In this document: positions 51,702 to 60,017 of the stretch, piece by piece
Layout: each line of letters starts with the position of its first letter
Position numbering within the stretch: position 1 is the first letter of the stretch
Assembly (NCBI GenBank): GCA_004552965.1
Contig: SFMU01000003.1
Span: forward strand, 1 to 64,000
DNA: 64,000 bases
Origin: Bacteroidales bacterium
GTDB taxonomy: Bacteria > Bacteroidota > Bacteroidia > Bacteroidales > UBA932
Direction of reading: 5' to 3'
Notes under the pieces: model-generated
Seen by the model: only the letters and a program-made list of their open reading frames with translations
Database searches by the model: none
Told to the model about the DNA's origin: nothing
Program-made: the position numbers and the translations under genes

Positions 51702-53325
51702 GACTGATCACGCAATCGGCAATTCTTGACGCCGCCTGGCGGTGCGAGATGAAGATGACCGTACGCTTTCCGCTGCACCTTTCCCGGATGTTGTCCAGAA
51801 GTCTGGCTTCGGTGTCAAGGTCAAGAGCGGAAGTGGCTTCATCGAGAATCAGCACTCCTCCCTTGTGAAGAATGGCTCTTGCAACAGCGATCCTCTGGCA
51901 CTGGCCCACACTCAGGCCGGTGCCTTTTTCGCCACAGACAGTGTCCAGACCATCCTCGAGCGAATAGACGAATTCGGCAGCCGAAAGGGTCAGGGCCTCC
52001 CTGATGTCCTCTTCAGTAGCATCCGGGCAGGCAAACAGCATATTCTCCCTGATCGTGCCGCTCATCAGCGAATCCCCCTGCGGGACATAGGTGAAATTGC
52101 ATCTCGTGTCGACTCCGCAGGCAACTTCTCCCTGTTTTGCAGAATAGACGGACACCTTTCCGGAAAGAGGTTTCAAGAGTCCAAGTACAAGCCGGGTGAG
52201 AGTGCTCTTCCCCACTCCGGTCGGCCCGTTGATGACAGTCAGGGAGCCGGGAGCGAAATCATGGGAGAAATGCTCCAGAACCGGTATGGAGTCATAGGAA
52301 AAGGTCACATCCTCTACTCTGACGCCGGGAGCATCCTCAAAGAAGACATCCCCGCGGGAAACCTCGACCTCCAGGTCCAGAAGCTCCAGAAGTCTCTCGA
52401 CGGAGGTCACTGACTTTATGAATGCAGGAATATGCGTGGACAGGTCGGCGACAGGCCTCTGAATCTGCCCCACCAGCTGCAGGAACGAGGTCATCATTCC
52501 GAAAGTGACCGTGCCGTGGAGGATTCCGAAAAGTCCCCAGAGGAAAGCCACAGCGTAGCCTCCAGTGAAACCGATCTGCATGAAGCCTCTGGCCACAGCA
52601 TTGAAATTCAGGCGCTCGACGGTCTTCTTCTGAAGATGGTCCTGAACTCCGGACATCTTCGAGACGACATTGCCGACTCCGAAAAGAGTCAGGACCAGAA
52701 CCCTGTTCTGAAGGTTTTCCTGGACCAGCTGCTGAACCAGGGAATCATCGGCTCTGATCTCCGCAGTCAATTGACGTATCTTCTTGAAATACAGCTTTGA
52801 GCATCCAACCATCAGAAGCATCATTACAAGTATCAGCCAGAGCAGTGAAGGCTCCAGGAACAGCATGTAGACCGAAGCGGCAGCCAATTGGAGCAAGGTG
52901 ACCCCGACAGCCGGAATCCTCTCGCAGAGAAGCTCCGCCACGACCCTGACATCCTCCTCCAGACGGTTGACGGTGTCGCCGGTGTGGAATTCTTCCTTCC
53001 CATTCCAGCCTGAACTGAGCACATGGGAGAAGAAATCCTCCCTCAGACGGTTGCGGCACTTCATGGAATTCAGGTTCTGGATGTATGAATATGCAATGCC
53101 GCAGCCGATCTGTCCCAGCATCACACAGCACAGGATCACCACCGATGCGTACAGCGGGGCTGAACTTTCACCGGTGACGATGTCGATCAGTCTCTTGCAG
53201 ACCCAGACGAAGGTAAGCGAACAGCAGATCCGCAAAGTCCCGACAAAGACTGTCGTGAGCATCAGCCCCCGGTAGGGCGTCGACATATTCCAGAGCCCTT
53301 TCAGGCAAGTCTTCAGATCTTTCAT
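51685..53325 (-). CDS. ABC exporter, fused membrane and ATPase domains
   Basis: 546 residues: six-helix membrane domain (about residues 15-300) and ATPase domain from about 335. Walker A INGPTGVGKSTLTRLVLG, Walker B VLILDEATSALD and switch histidine in VIFISHRQAA are intact. The signature reads GLSVGQCQRIAVARA, with V replacing the usual first G of LSGGQ. It resembles half-size peptide or lipid exporters (MsbA/MdlB-like, without a C39 peptidase domain). Its ATG overlaps the stop of an S26B-type signal-peptidase gene, so the two make a unit; a peptide export role is inferred. Overlaps the convergent lipoprotein gene by 17 nt. Confidence 0.85.
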   Translation of the reverse strand: MKDLKTCLKGLWNMSTPYRGLMLTTVFVGTLRICCSLTFVWVCKRLIDIVTGESSAPLYASVVILCCVMLGQIGCGIAYSYIQNLNSMKCRNRLREDFFSHVLSSGWNGKEEFHTGDTVNRLEEDVRVVAELLCERIPAVGVTLLQLAAASVYMLFLEPSLLWLILVMMLLMVGCSKLYFKKIRQLTAEIRADDSLVQQLVQENLQNRVLVLTLFGVGNVVSKMSGVQDHLQKKTVERLNFNAVARGFMQIGFTGGYAVAFLWGLFGILHGTVTFGMMTSFLQLVGQIQRPVADLSTHIPAFIKSVTSVERLLELLDLEVEVSRGDVFFEDAPGVRVEDVTFSYDSIPVLEHFSHDFAPGSLTVINGPTGVGKSTLTRLVLGLLKPLSGKVSVYSAKQGEVACGVDTRCNFTYVPQGDSLMSGTIRENMLFACPDATEEDIREALTLSAAEFVYSLEDGLDTVCGEKGTGLSVGQCQRIAVARAILHKGGVLILDEATSALDLDTEARLLDNIRERCSGKRTVIFISHRQAASRIADCVISLNTQA

Positions 53326-53771
53326 AGCGACGCGAAATCAGAAGGTTTCACTCTGCGGTACACTCCGAGGATGATCCTGCGGAACGGAAGCAGAGCACGC
53401 CAGAGGATACCTCTGCAGGGAGGAGTGAATTCCCGGCGGCCGCTGCGGCGTATTCCCGTGACCACGGCAACGACATCTCTCCTGCGGAAATGCTCCTTGC
53501 CACGGATGTTCCCGTCGCCCATCGAAGTCAGCCGGTCGCCTTCCACATGGATGATCCTGTGAAGGATGTGCCGGCCACCCAGCTTGAACAGGACAATGTC
53601 CCCCACAGCGATTTCATCCCCTGCCGGTGAAAGAATGACCGAATCCTTGCCGCTTCTGATGAAAGGCATCATGCTGTTGCCTTTCGGAATGATCGTCACG
53701 TTCTTTCCCCGTGCGATACCATCTTCGACAGTGGCGAAGAACTCGGAATTTGCGAGAGTCATCTTGTCCAT
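53322..53771 (-). CDS. S26B (SipW/ER-type) signal-peptidase-like protein
   Basis: 149 residues from ATG 53771 (alternative 53762). The nucleophile serine lies in GNSMMPFIRSGKDSV, and VGDIVLFKLGGRHILHRI carries the histidine that replaces lysine in SipW/ER-type signal peptidases; LTSMGDGN supplies the conserved aspartate. There is no N-terminal membrane helix; a hydrophobic stretch near the C terminus (ILWRALLPFRRIILGVY) may attach it to the membrane. The stop overlaps the ABC exporter start by ATGA. Peptidases of this kind beside ABC exporters in Bacteroidetes are known from RiPP-like clusters, but no precursor peptide or PqqD gene is visible here. Confidence 0.78.
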   Translation of the reverse strand: MDKMTLANSEFFATVEDGIARGKNVTIIPKGNSMMPFIRSGKDSVILSPAGDEIAVGDIVLFKLGGRHILHRIIHVEGDRLTSMGDGNIRGKEHFRRRDVVAVVTGIRRSGRREFTPPCRGILWRALLPFRRIILGVYRRVKPSDFASL

Positions 53772-53776
53772 GGTGA

Positions 53777-53784
53777 CAAAGTTA
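53777..53784 (-). promoter_or_regulatory. -7 element TAACTTTG for the signal-peptidase/ABC unit
   Basis: Minus-strand TAnnTTTG match; 5 nt separate it from the ATG at 53771, giving a leaderless prediction, or a leader of about 10 nt if 53762 is used. Confidence 0.5.
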
Positions 53785-53797
53785 ACAATATTCTGAT

Positions 53798-53805
53798 TAA
53801 ATTTG
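53798..53805 (+). promoter_or_regulatory. -7 element TAAATTTG for the Kef-type antiporter
   Basis: TAnnTTTG match 54 nt before the ATG at 53860. The divergent -7 box of the signal-peptidase gene lies only 13 nt away, so the two promoters share one short control region. Confidence 0.5.
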
Positions 53806-53859
53806 TGTCTGCGGACGACAAAGCTGACTGCAGCCGATTGTCGCAAGAATGCTCGAAAC

Positions 53860-56100
53860 ATGTCTGAAGAACTCAACCTCGTACGGGATCTGGCCGTCAT
53901 CCTGGTGTCGGCCGGAGTGTTCACAATCATCTCCAAGGCCCTCAAGCAGCCTCCTGTGCTCGGCTACATCATTGCCGGGCTCCTCGTCGGTCCGCACATC
54001 AGTTTCTTCCCCGGGATCACCAGCCAGGAAACAGTCAGCCAATGGTCCGAGATCGGAATGATCTTCCTGATGTTCGGCCTGGGACTGGAATTCAGCTTCA
54101 AGAAACTCCTAAAGGTAGGCTCCAGCGCCCTCGTGGCGGCAGGCACAAAGTTCATCGGAGTCTTCATCCTGGGCTTCGTGACTGCCCAGGCAATGTCCTG
54201 GAGCCTGATGGAAAGCGTCTTCCTGGGCGGTCTGCTGTCGATGTCATCGACGATGGTCGTCATCAAATCCTACGAGGATCTCGGCCTGAAGGAGAAGCCC
54301 TATTCGGGGATGGTCTTCGGCACGCTGGTCGTCGAAGACCTGATCGCCATCCTCCTGATGGTTCTCCTCTCCACGATGGCCGTCTCGCAGTCCTTTGCCG
54401 GCAAGGAACTGATGCTGAACATCCTCAAGCTCGTCTTCTTCCTGATTCTCTGGTTCCTCGTCGGAATATTCCTGATTCCCACAATCCTGCGCAAGGTCAA
54501 GGACGTCCTCAACGACGAGATCCTCCTGCTGGTCAGCATAGGCCTGTGCTTCGGCATGGTATTCCTCGCCAATGCAGTCGGTTTCTCCTCTGCCCTCGGA
54601 GCCTTCGTGATGGGCTCCATCCTTTCGGAGACAGTCGAGGGAGAACACATCGAAAGGATAGTGGAGCCGCTGAAGAACCTTTTCGGAGCGATCTTCTTCG
54701 TCTCCGTCGGAATGATGATCGACCCCGGAGTCATCCTCGAGCACTGGGTGATGGTCCTTTTCCTCTCGCTCCTTGTGATAGTCAGCCACATCGTCTTCGC
54801 CGGAGCCGGAATCATCCTGACAGGAAAAGGGCTCGACAATGCCGTCAAAGTCGGATTCAGCCTCGCCCAGCTGGGAGAGTTCGGCTTCATAATTGCCAGC
54901 GTGGGATGCTCCCTCGGGGTGATGCGGAGCTTCATCTACCCCGTCATCATCTCCGTTTCCGTCATCACGACTTTCACAACCCCGTACACCATCAAGGCAG
55001 CCTCGCCTTTCCTTGAATATCTCCGCAGAAAGATCCCGTCCAAATGGCTCGAAAGGCTCGAACCGGCCAGGGAATCCGTCAGCACAGCCTCCGAAGACAA
55101 CGAATGGAAGAAGCTCCTCAAGTCCTATTTCTCGAGGATCATTCTCTACGGAGTCGTCATCATCGCCATCTACATCGGTTCCCGCCTGTACCTCGACCCG
55201 CTGGCAGCCAGGTTGCTGCCAAAGACCGGCGAGCAGGTCCGCAAGGCCATCGAACTCGCCGTCACCCTGATCGTGATGGCACCGTTCGTCTACGGACTGG
55301 GGATTAACTCCGGCTCGATCAAGACATCGGTCACCAAGTTGCTGAAGGAGAAGGAAAGGAATGTCTGGCCGATCATCGGACTGATCCTGGTCCGTTCCTT
55401 CATCGCAGTCGGCATAGTGCTGGGAGTCATCTCGACCTATTTCCACATGGCGGGCTGGATGATTCTCGTGAGCATCTTTGCGGGAATATGCTTCATCCTC
55501 GCAGCGAGACGCTCCATGCACAGGATCTCGGCCCTCGAAGAGCATTTCATCAAGAATCTCAATGCGAAGGAAAGATCCGAGAGAAAGAAGCGCCCGGTCT
55601 CGTCGTCGGTCAGGAGAGAGCTCGAACACTACAATGTCTTCACCCGGACAGTCACCCTTCCGCCCGATTCCGGTTTCGCAGGGGTGCTGCTGAAAGACAT
55701 TCCGTTCCGCTCGCAGACCGGCGCCAACATCATCAAGATCAGCAGGGGCACGAAGGAGATCGTGGTGCCATCCGCGGAACAGGAGCTCTTCCCGGGCGAC
55801 CGGATTCTGGTCGTCGGCACCAAGGAGCAGCTGGACAGGTTCCAGGCCCTGACGGAAGCCTCGGCGGAGAAGGAGGAAGGACAGAGAAGAAGCTTCCGCA
55901 TCGAAGCCGTGACACTGAATATGGAGTCGTTCCTGACCGGAAAGACTCTCCGGGGCGCGAATCTGAGGAAATACGGCTGCATGGTCATAAGTGTCCTCCA
56001 CGAAGGGGATTTCATCACCAATCCGGAGCCGGATTTCCGGTTCAGCGAGGGTGACACGATCTGGATAGCCGGAGATGTGGATGCCCTGGGATGGGTCTGA
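53860..56100 (+). CDS. Kef/CPA2-type cation:proton antiporter with two TrkA-C domains
   Basis: 746 residues from ATG 53860, chosen because it starts right before the first membrane helix. The CPA2 domain spans residues about 5-400 (PPVLGYIIAGLLVGPHIS, FGLGLEFSFKKLL, LGAFVMGSILSE, LAQLGEFGFIIASVG). A second membrane region at about 440-545 is unusual for Kef proteins. C-terminal parts contain two RCK_C/TrkA-C modules (residues about 600-670, FPGDRILVVGT, and 690-746, FSEGDTIWIAGD) but no RCK_N NAD-binding domain. Probably exports K+ or Na+ in exchange for protons, gated by a ligand at TrkA-C. Inner membrane. Confidence 0.85.
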   Translation: MSEELNLVRDLAVILVSAGVFTIISKALKQPPVLGYIIAGLLVGPHISFFPGITSQETVSQWSEIGMIFLMFGLGLEFSFKKLLKVGSSALVAAGTKFIGVFILGFVTAQAMSWSLMESVFLGGLLSMSSTMVVIKSYEDLGLKEKPYSGMVFGTLVVEDLIAILLMVLLSTMAVSQSFAGKELMLNILKLVFFLILWFLVGIFLIPTILRKVKDVLNDEILLLVSIGLCFGMVFLANAVGFSSALGAFVMGSILSETVEGEHIERIVEPLKNLFGAIFFVSVGMMIDPGVILEHWVMVLFLSLLVIVSHIVFAGAGIILTGKGLDNAVKVGFSLAQLGEFGFIIASVGCSLGVMRSFIYPVIISVSVITTFTTPYTIKAASPFLEYLRRKIPSKWLERLEPARESVSTASEDNEWKKLLKSYFSRIILYGVVIIAIYIGSRLYLDPLAARLLPKTGEQVRKAIELAVTLIVMAPFVYGLGINSGSIKTSVTKLLKEKERNVWPIIGLILVRSFIAVGIVLGVISTYFHMAGWMILVSIFAGICFILAARRSMHRISALEEHFIKNLNAKERSERKKRPVSSSVRRELEHYNVFTRTVTLPPDSGFAGVLLKDIPFRSQTGANIIKISRGTKEIVVPSAEQELFPGDRILVVGTKEQLDRFQALTEASAEKEEGQRRSFRIEAVTLNMESFLTGKTLRGANLRKYGCMVISVLHEGDFITNPEPDFRFSEGDTIWIAGDVDALGWV

Positions 56101-56228
56101 GGACGGCTCGCGAGGACGCAGCAGCCCTGCTTGCCGGCGCCTTCGGATGAGAACGGCTTTCATTCCAGGCTGGACATGGACGGAAGAGAAAGTATTATGT
56201 TTAGGAATCCATAAAGAACTGAATACCA

Positions 56229-57560
56229 ATGGAAGAGAAAACTGACACCATGGCAGACACTCAGCCCGGGAAGATGAACGGATGGCTTGCCCTGAGCCCT
56301 CTGGCTCTGTTCCTTGCCATCTTCCTGACATCTTCCCTCATCGCCGGGGATTTCTATTCCGTACCGGTCACGGTAGCCTTCCTGGTTGCCTCGGCATATT
56401 CGGTCATCATCTCCAGAGGCAGGATGGCAGACCGCATCGGCATCTTCTCGAAGGGAGCCGGAGACAAGAACATCCTCCTGATGGTCTGGATATTCATACT
56501 CGCCGGAGCCTTCGCCTCCTCCGCCAAAGCCATCGGCAGCGTGGAATCGACAGTCAATCTGACACTTGCCATCGTCCCTCCGAAGTTCCTTCTCGCGGGA
56601 CTGTTCCTGGCGTCCTGCCTGATCTCGATGTCCATCGGATCCTCGGTGGGAACCATCGTAGCCCTGATTCCCATCGCAAGCGGAATCGCCAGCCAGGCTT
56701 CCCTCCCCCTCTCCCTCGTTGCCGCGCTGATTGTCGGAGGCTCTTTCTTCGGTGACAACCTGTCCTTCATCTCGGACACCACAATCGCCGCCACCACTTC
56801 CCAGGGCTGCTCCATGAAGGACAAGTTCAGGGTGAACATCGGTATAGCCGGCCCGGCAGCCCTCATCGTCGCGGCCATCTACACCGTGATCGGCCTTGAA
56901 TATTCAAGCGCCCCGGTCATCGGTCAGATCGAGCCGCTGAAGCTGATCCCCTATTTCTCCGTCATCCTGATGGCCTTCTGCGGAATCAATGTTGTGATCG
57001 TCCTGGCGGCAGGAGTGCTCCTGTGCCTGGCAATAGGCATCATCAGCGGCACATCCCCGGCTGTCCTGGCGGCCAGCATGGGAGAAGGAATCGGAGGAAT
57101 GGGCGAACTGATCATCGTCACCCTCCTGGCCGGAGGCATGCTCGAAGTCATACGGCACAACGGCGGCATCGACTTCATCATCAAAGGTCTGACCGGAAAG
57201 ATAGGAGGACGGAGAGGAGCGGAATTCAGCATTGCGGCCCTTGTGAGCCTTTCAAACCTCTGCACCGCCAACAACACCATAGCCATCCTCACCGTGGGCA
57301 AGATTGCCCGTGAGATCACGCAAAGATTCGGACTCGACCCGAGGAAGAGCGCGAGCCTTCTGGACGTGTTCTCCTGCATTGTCCAGTGTGCGATACCTTA
57401 CGGAGCGCAGATGCTGATGGCGTCAAGCCTGACCGGGATTCCGGCCACCAGCATAATCCCGTGGCTCTTCTACCCTGCCGCATTGCTGGTCATGGCCTGC
57501 ATCGGCATCATATTCAATTACCCGCGCAACCTTTCAAAGTCTCTGGACAAGAAGAAATGA
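56229..57560 (+). CDS. NhaC-family Na+/H+ antiporter
   Basis: 443 residues, about twelve membrane helices. Conserved elements are SMSIGSSVGTIVALIPIA, GGSFFGDNLSFISDTTIAA (a central family motif with the functional aspartates) and LVSLSNLCTANNTIAILTVG. The family exchanges Na+ for H+ (NhaC) or malate/lactate (MleN); substrate choice cannot be fixed by eye. It lies 128 nt downstream of the Kef-type antiporter on the same strand, giving a two-gene ion-homeostasis block. Inner membrane. The start at 56229 gives a short polar leader before helix 1; ATG 56256 and 56274 are alternatives. Confidence 0.85.
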   Translation: MEEKTDTMADTQPGKMNGWLALSPLALFLAIFLTSSLIAGDFYSVPVTVAFLVASAYSVIISRGRMADRIGIFSKGAGDKNILLMVWIFILAGAFASSAKAIGSVESTVNLTLAIVPPKFLLAGLFLASCLISMSIGSSVGTIVALIPIASGIASQASLPLSLVAALIVGGSFFGDNLSFISDTTIAATTSQGCSMKDKFRVNIGIAGPAALIVAAIYTVIGLEYSSAPVIGQIEPLKLIPYFSVILMAFCGINVVIVLAAGVLLCLAIGIISGTSPAVLAASMGEGIGGMGELIIVTLLAGGMLEVIRHNGGIDFIIKGLTGKIGGRRGAEFSIAALVSLSNLCTANNTIAILTVGKIAREITQRFGLDPRKSASLLDVFSCIVQCAIPYGAQMLMASSLTGIPATSIIPWLFYPAALLVMACIGIIFNYPRNLSKSLDKKK

Positions 57561-57687
57561 GCCTCCCGGAGAGTGGAGACGACGCTGAAAAGAAAGCCTG
57601 CCGCAAGGGCGGAAGCCTCAATAAAGAGTTTGGCGCAATGATCGCCAGCCTGGATGAATATCCAGACAGATGAGGGTGGAAGCCGGA

Positions 57688-58371
57688 TCAGCCGAGAATG
57701 GCCTTCAGAAGCTGCTCAGGAGTGTCCACGACAGCGGAAGGAGAGCAGCCTTCCAGTTCCTCACGCGTCCTGAAGCCCCAGGTGACACCGATTGTGCGGA
57801 CTCCGGCATTGGCCCCGGTCTGCATGTCCACATCCGAGTCGCCGACATAGACCACCTTCTGCCTGTCCGTACAGAGCGCGGCCTGCATGATCTGATTGAC
57901 GATTGCGGGATCAGGTTTGATAGGCTGGCCTTCCCTCTGTCCGAGAACCATCACGAAATCCAGCTCCGGAAAGAAATGCCTGACAAGCTTCTCAGCCCCG
58001 TCCTGGTACTTGTTCGAAGCGATCGCCAGCTTGACACCGGCATCCCGGAGCGAATGCAGAAGGCTGGATATTCCTGAATATGGGCGGGTCCTGTCACACT
58101 TGTGCTCTTCGTAATAGGGAAGGAAGAAGGATGCCATCAGCGGGACGTTCTTCTCGATGGTCTGAGCGTCGATGCGGGGTGCGGAAGGGTCGGCAGGCTG
58201 CATTGCGGCGCGGAAGAGATTGTAGATTCCTCTGCCCACAAGATTGTAGTAATCAGACATTTCCCTGGTCGGGAAGCCACAGTTGGCAAGGGCATGGTTG
58301 GTGGCGGTGCCAAGGTCTTCTACGGTGTTGAGAAGAGTTCCGTCAAGGTCGAATATTGCGAGTTCTGTCAT
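57688..58371 (-). CDS. gph: HAD-superfamily phosphoglycolate phosphatase
   Basis: 227 residues. HAD motif I FDLDGTLLNTVEDL at residue 7, a helical cap with GRGIYNLFRAAM, motif II ASNKYQDG, and motifs III/IV KPDPAIVNQIM and YVGDSDVDMQTGANAG. It matches the Gph group that removes 2-phosphoglycolate arising from DNA repair, although related HAD enzymes act on other small phosphates. A -33/-7 promoter lies 22 nt upstream. dinB lies upstream on the same strand, separated by a tandem-repeat array. Cytoplasmic. Confidence 0.85.
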   Translation of the reverse strand: MTELAIFDLDGTLLNTVEDLGTATNHALANCGFPTREMSDYYNLVGRGIYNLFRAAMQPADPSAPRIDAQTIEKNVPLMASFFLPYYEEHKCDRTRPYSGISSLLHSLRDAGVKLAIASNKYQDGAEKLVRHFFPELDFVMVLGQREGQPIKPDPAIVNQIMQAALCTDRQKVVYVGDSDVDMQTGANAGVRTIGVTWGFRTREELEGCSPSAVVDTPEQLLKAILG

Positions 58372-58393
58372 TTGCCGATCTATTTTTGGTCTG

Positions 58394-58424
58394 CAAATCT
58401 ACTCAAGAATGGCCTCTTTTGCAA
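58394..58424 (-). promoter_or_regulatory. Bacteroidetes promoter of gph
   Basis: On the minus strand TTG (58424-58422), 20-nt spacer, TAGATTTG (58401-58394), 22 nt upstream of the gph ATG. It lies directly downstream of the 22-bp repeat array. Confidence 0.65.
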
Positions 58425-58440
58425 CTTCTCTATTCAGGAA

Positions 58441-58636
58441 CCGGCCTCGTCGCCACATCAAGAGCCTGTCTCAGCCCACATCAGGATCCCCCTCGTCGCC
58501 ACATCAGGAGCCTACCTCAGCCCACATCAGGAACCTGGATCAGAAACACATATAGACCTGGATCAGACCACATCAGGGCCGGCCTCAGCACCACATCTTG
58601 GTACTGCCTCAGCCCATCTCAGGAACCTGGATCAGA
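58441..58636. repeat. 22-23-bp tandem array between dinB and gph
   Basis: About eight degenerate copies of CCACATCAGGAxCCTxxxTCAG. The last copies include the dinB stop codon, which lies inside the unit, so the array is anchored at the 3' end of dinB. No unique spacers, so not a CRISPR. A frame of about 200 codons runs across it but changes phase between copies. Confidence 0.75.
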
Positions 58637-60017
58637 CGAGATGGCTCACTACCATGTGCAGCTCCAGAACCTCGCCTTCGGAATCCCTGACTTCGAAGCA
58701 GTCAGTCCCGTCCGGAAGCGGCTTTCTCGACATCGTGCGCCCTGCCCCCTCCCTGACAGAAGCTTTCGCAGCCTTCAGAGCCTTCTCGCCGGAAGCATAA
58801 GAGAACTTCAGTGCCTTGCTCCGGCCGTCACGGTAGTGCCTGTCCTTCTTCTCAAGCGCAGTCATCCTGTCGTCATATTCAGCATCCCACTGCCTGTAAT
58901 AGTCCATTTTCTCATCTTCGAACAAGGCAAGGGGCACATCGTGTGTGAGCCTGGAGACGCCGAGCCCGACCTGGCGAAGCGGAGTCACTCCGTCCCAGAC
59001 ATCGGGAATCATCCGCCTGGCCTCATTCAGGATCACTGCCGTAACATCCGTCGGGAAAGTCAGGCTGTGCTGCCTGGAACGGCTGATGAAATCCCTGGTC
59101 TTGACAAAGACCGAGACATTGCCGGCCGCGAAATGGTCCTTCCTGATCCTGTGGGCGACAATGCAGGCAACATTGAAAAGCTGACGGTCGAGCAAGGCGG
59201 GATCGGAGATATCGTTGGGGAAAGTCCTTTCCGCGCTGTAGCTCTTCGCCTCTTCCTCTTGAGTGCAGACCGGAGAATCATCCTTCCCATTTGCGCTGTC
59301 GCGCGCCGTCCTGGCACCTTTGGGACCGAATATGTGGAGCATGACATTGTCCGGAGCCACAGCGAGCTGGCCGATGGTCTTGATCCCGCAGGCGATGAGC
59401 TTTTCCGCACTCTTCCTGCCGACCCAGAGAAGGTCGCCGACCGGCAGAGGCCACATCTTGTCCGGGATTTCCTCAGTCCATAGGGTATGGACCCTGTCAG
59501 GCTTCTCGAAGTCCGATGCCATCTTCGCCAGAAGCTTGTTGGGACCGACACCGATGTTGACCGTGAAGCCCAGCCTGGAAGCGATTTCCCGGCGCAGGGC
59601 GTCGGCTGTTCCGAATGCCTTCTTCTTATCCACCCTGCCGGTCATTTCGATGAAGCACTCATCGACCGAGAACTGCTCCAGGACAGGTGAATATGTCCTG
59701 CAGATCGCTATGAAGGCCTCCGAGCATTTCTTGTACCACTCCCAGTCACCGCGCACGACCACCAGTCCGGGACATTTTCGCAAAGCCATCGAAACCGGCT
59801 CTGCCGTGTTGATTCCGTATTTCTTCGCAGGGATGGATTTGGCAGTGACGATGCTCCTCCTGTCCTGAGGGTCGCCGGAAACGACGGACGGAACGGTGCG
59901 GATGTCCAGCTTTTCCCCACGCAGAAGCATCTGGACCGCCGTCCAGGAAAGGAAGGCGGAATTGACATCTACATGGAACACAATCCTCTCCATAGCCGTC
60001 ATCTCCACACGCTGCAT
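58632..60017 (-). CDS. dinB: Y-family DNA polymerase (Pol IV/UmuC-like)
   Basis: 461 residues, longer than E. coli DinB (351). Motif I RIVFHVDVNSAFLSWTA near residue 10 and the catalytic SVDECFIEMTGRV near 120 (D and E intact) are clear; GVGPNKLLAKMASDFEKPD follows, and PVGDLLWVGRKSAEKLIACGI is the HhH part. Residues about 300-400 are the little-finger domain and a basic tail follows. It performs error-prone translesion synthesis. The ATG at 60017 directly follows the stop codon of the LytTR gene (TAGATG), suggesting coupled translation; MERIVFHVD at 59993 is an alternative start that fits the family better. The 3' end is part of a repeat array. Confidence 0.85.
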   Translation of the reverse strand: MQRVEMTAMERIVFHVDVNSAFLSWTAVQMLLRGEKLDIRTVPSVVSGDPQDRRSIVTAKSIPAKKYGINTAEPVSMALRKCPGLVVVRGDWEWYKKCSEAFIAICRTYSPVLEQFSVDECFIEMTGRVDKKKAFGTADALRREIASRLGFTVNIGVGPNKLLAKMASDFEKPDRVHTLWTEEIPDKMWPLPVGDLLWVGRKSAEKLIACGIKTIGQLAVAPDNVMLHIFGPKGARTARDSANGKDDSPVCTQEEEAKSYSAERTFPNDISDPALLDRQLFNVACIVAHRIRKDHFAAGNVSVFVKTRDFISRSRQHSLTFPTDVTAVILNEARRMIPDVWDGVTPLRQVGLGVSRLTHDVPLALFEDEKMDYYRQWDAEYDDRMTALEKKDRHYRDGRSKALKFSYASGEKALKAAKASVREGAGRTMSRKPLPDGTDCFEVRDSEGEVLELHMVVSHLV

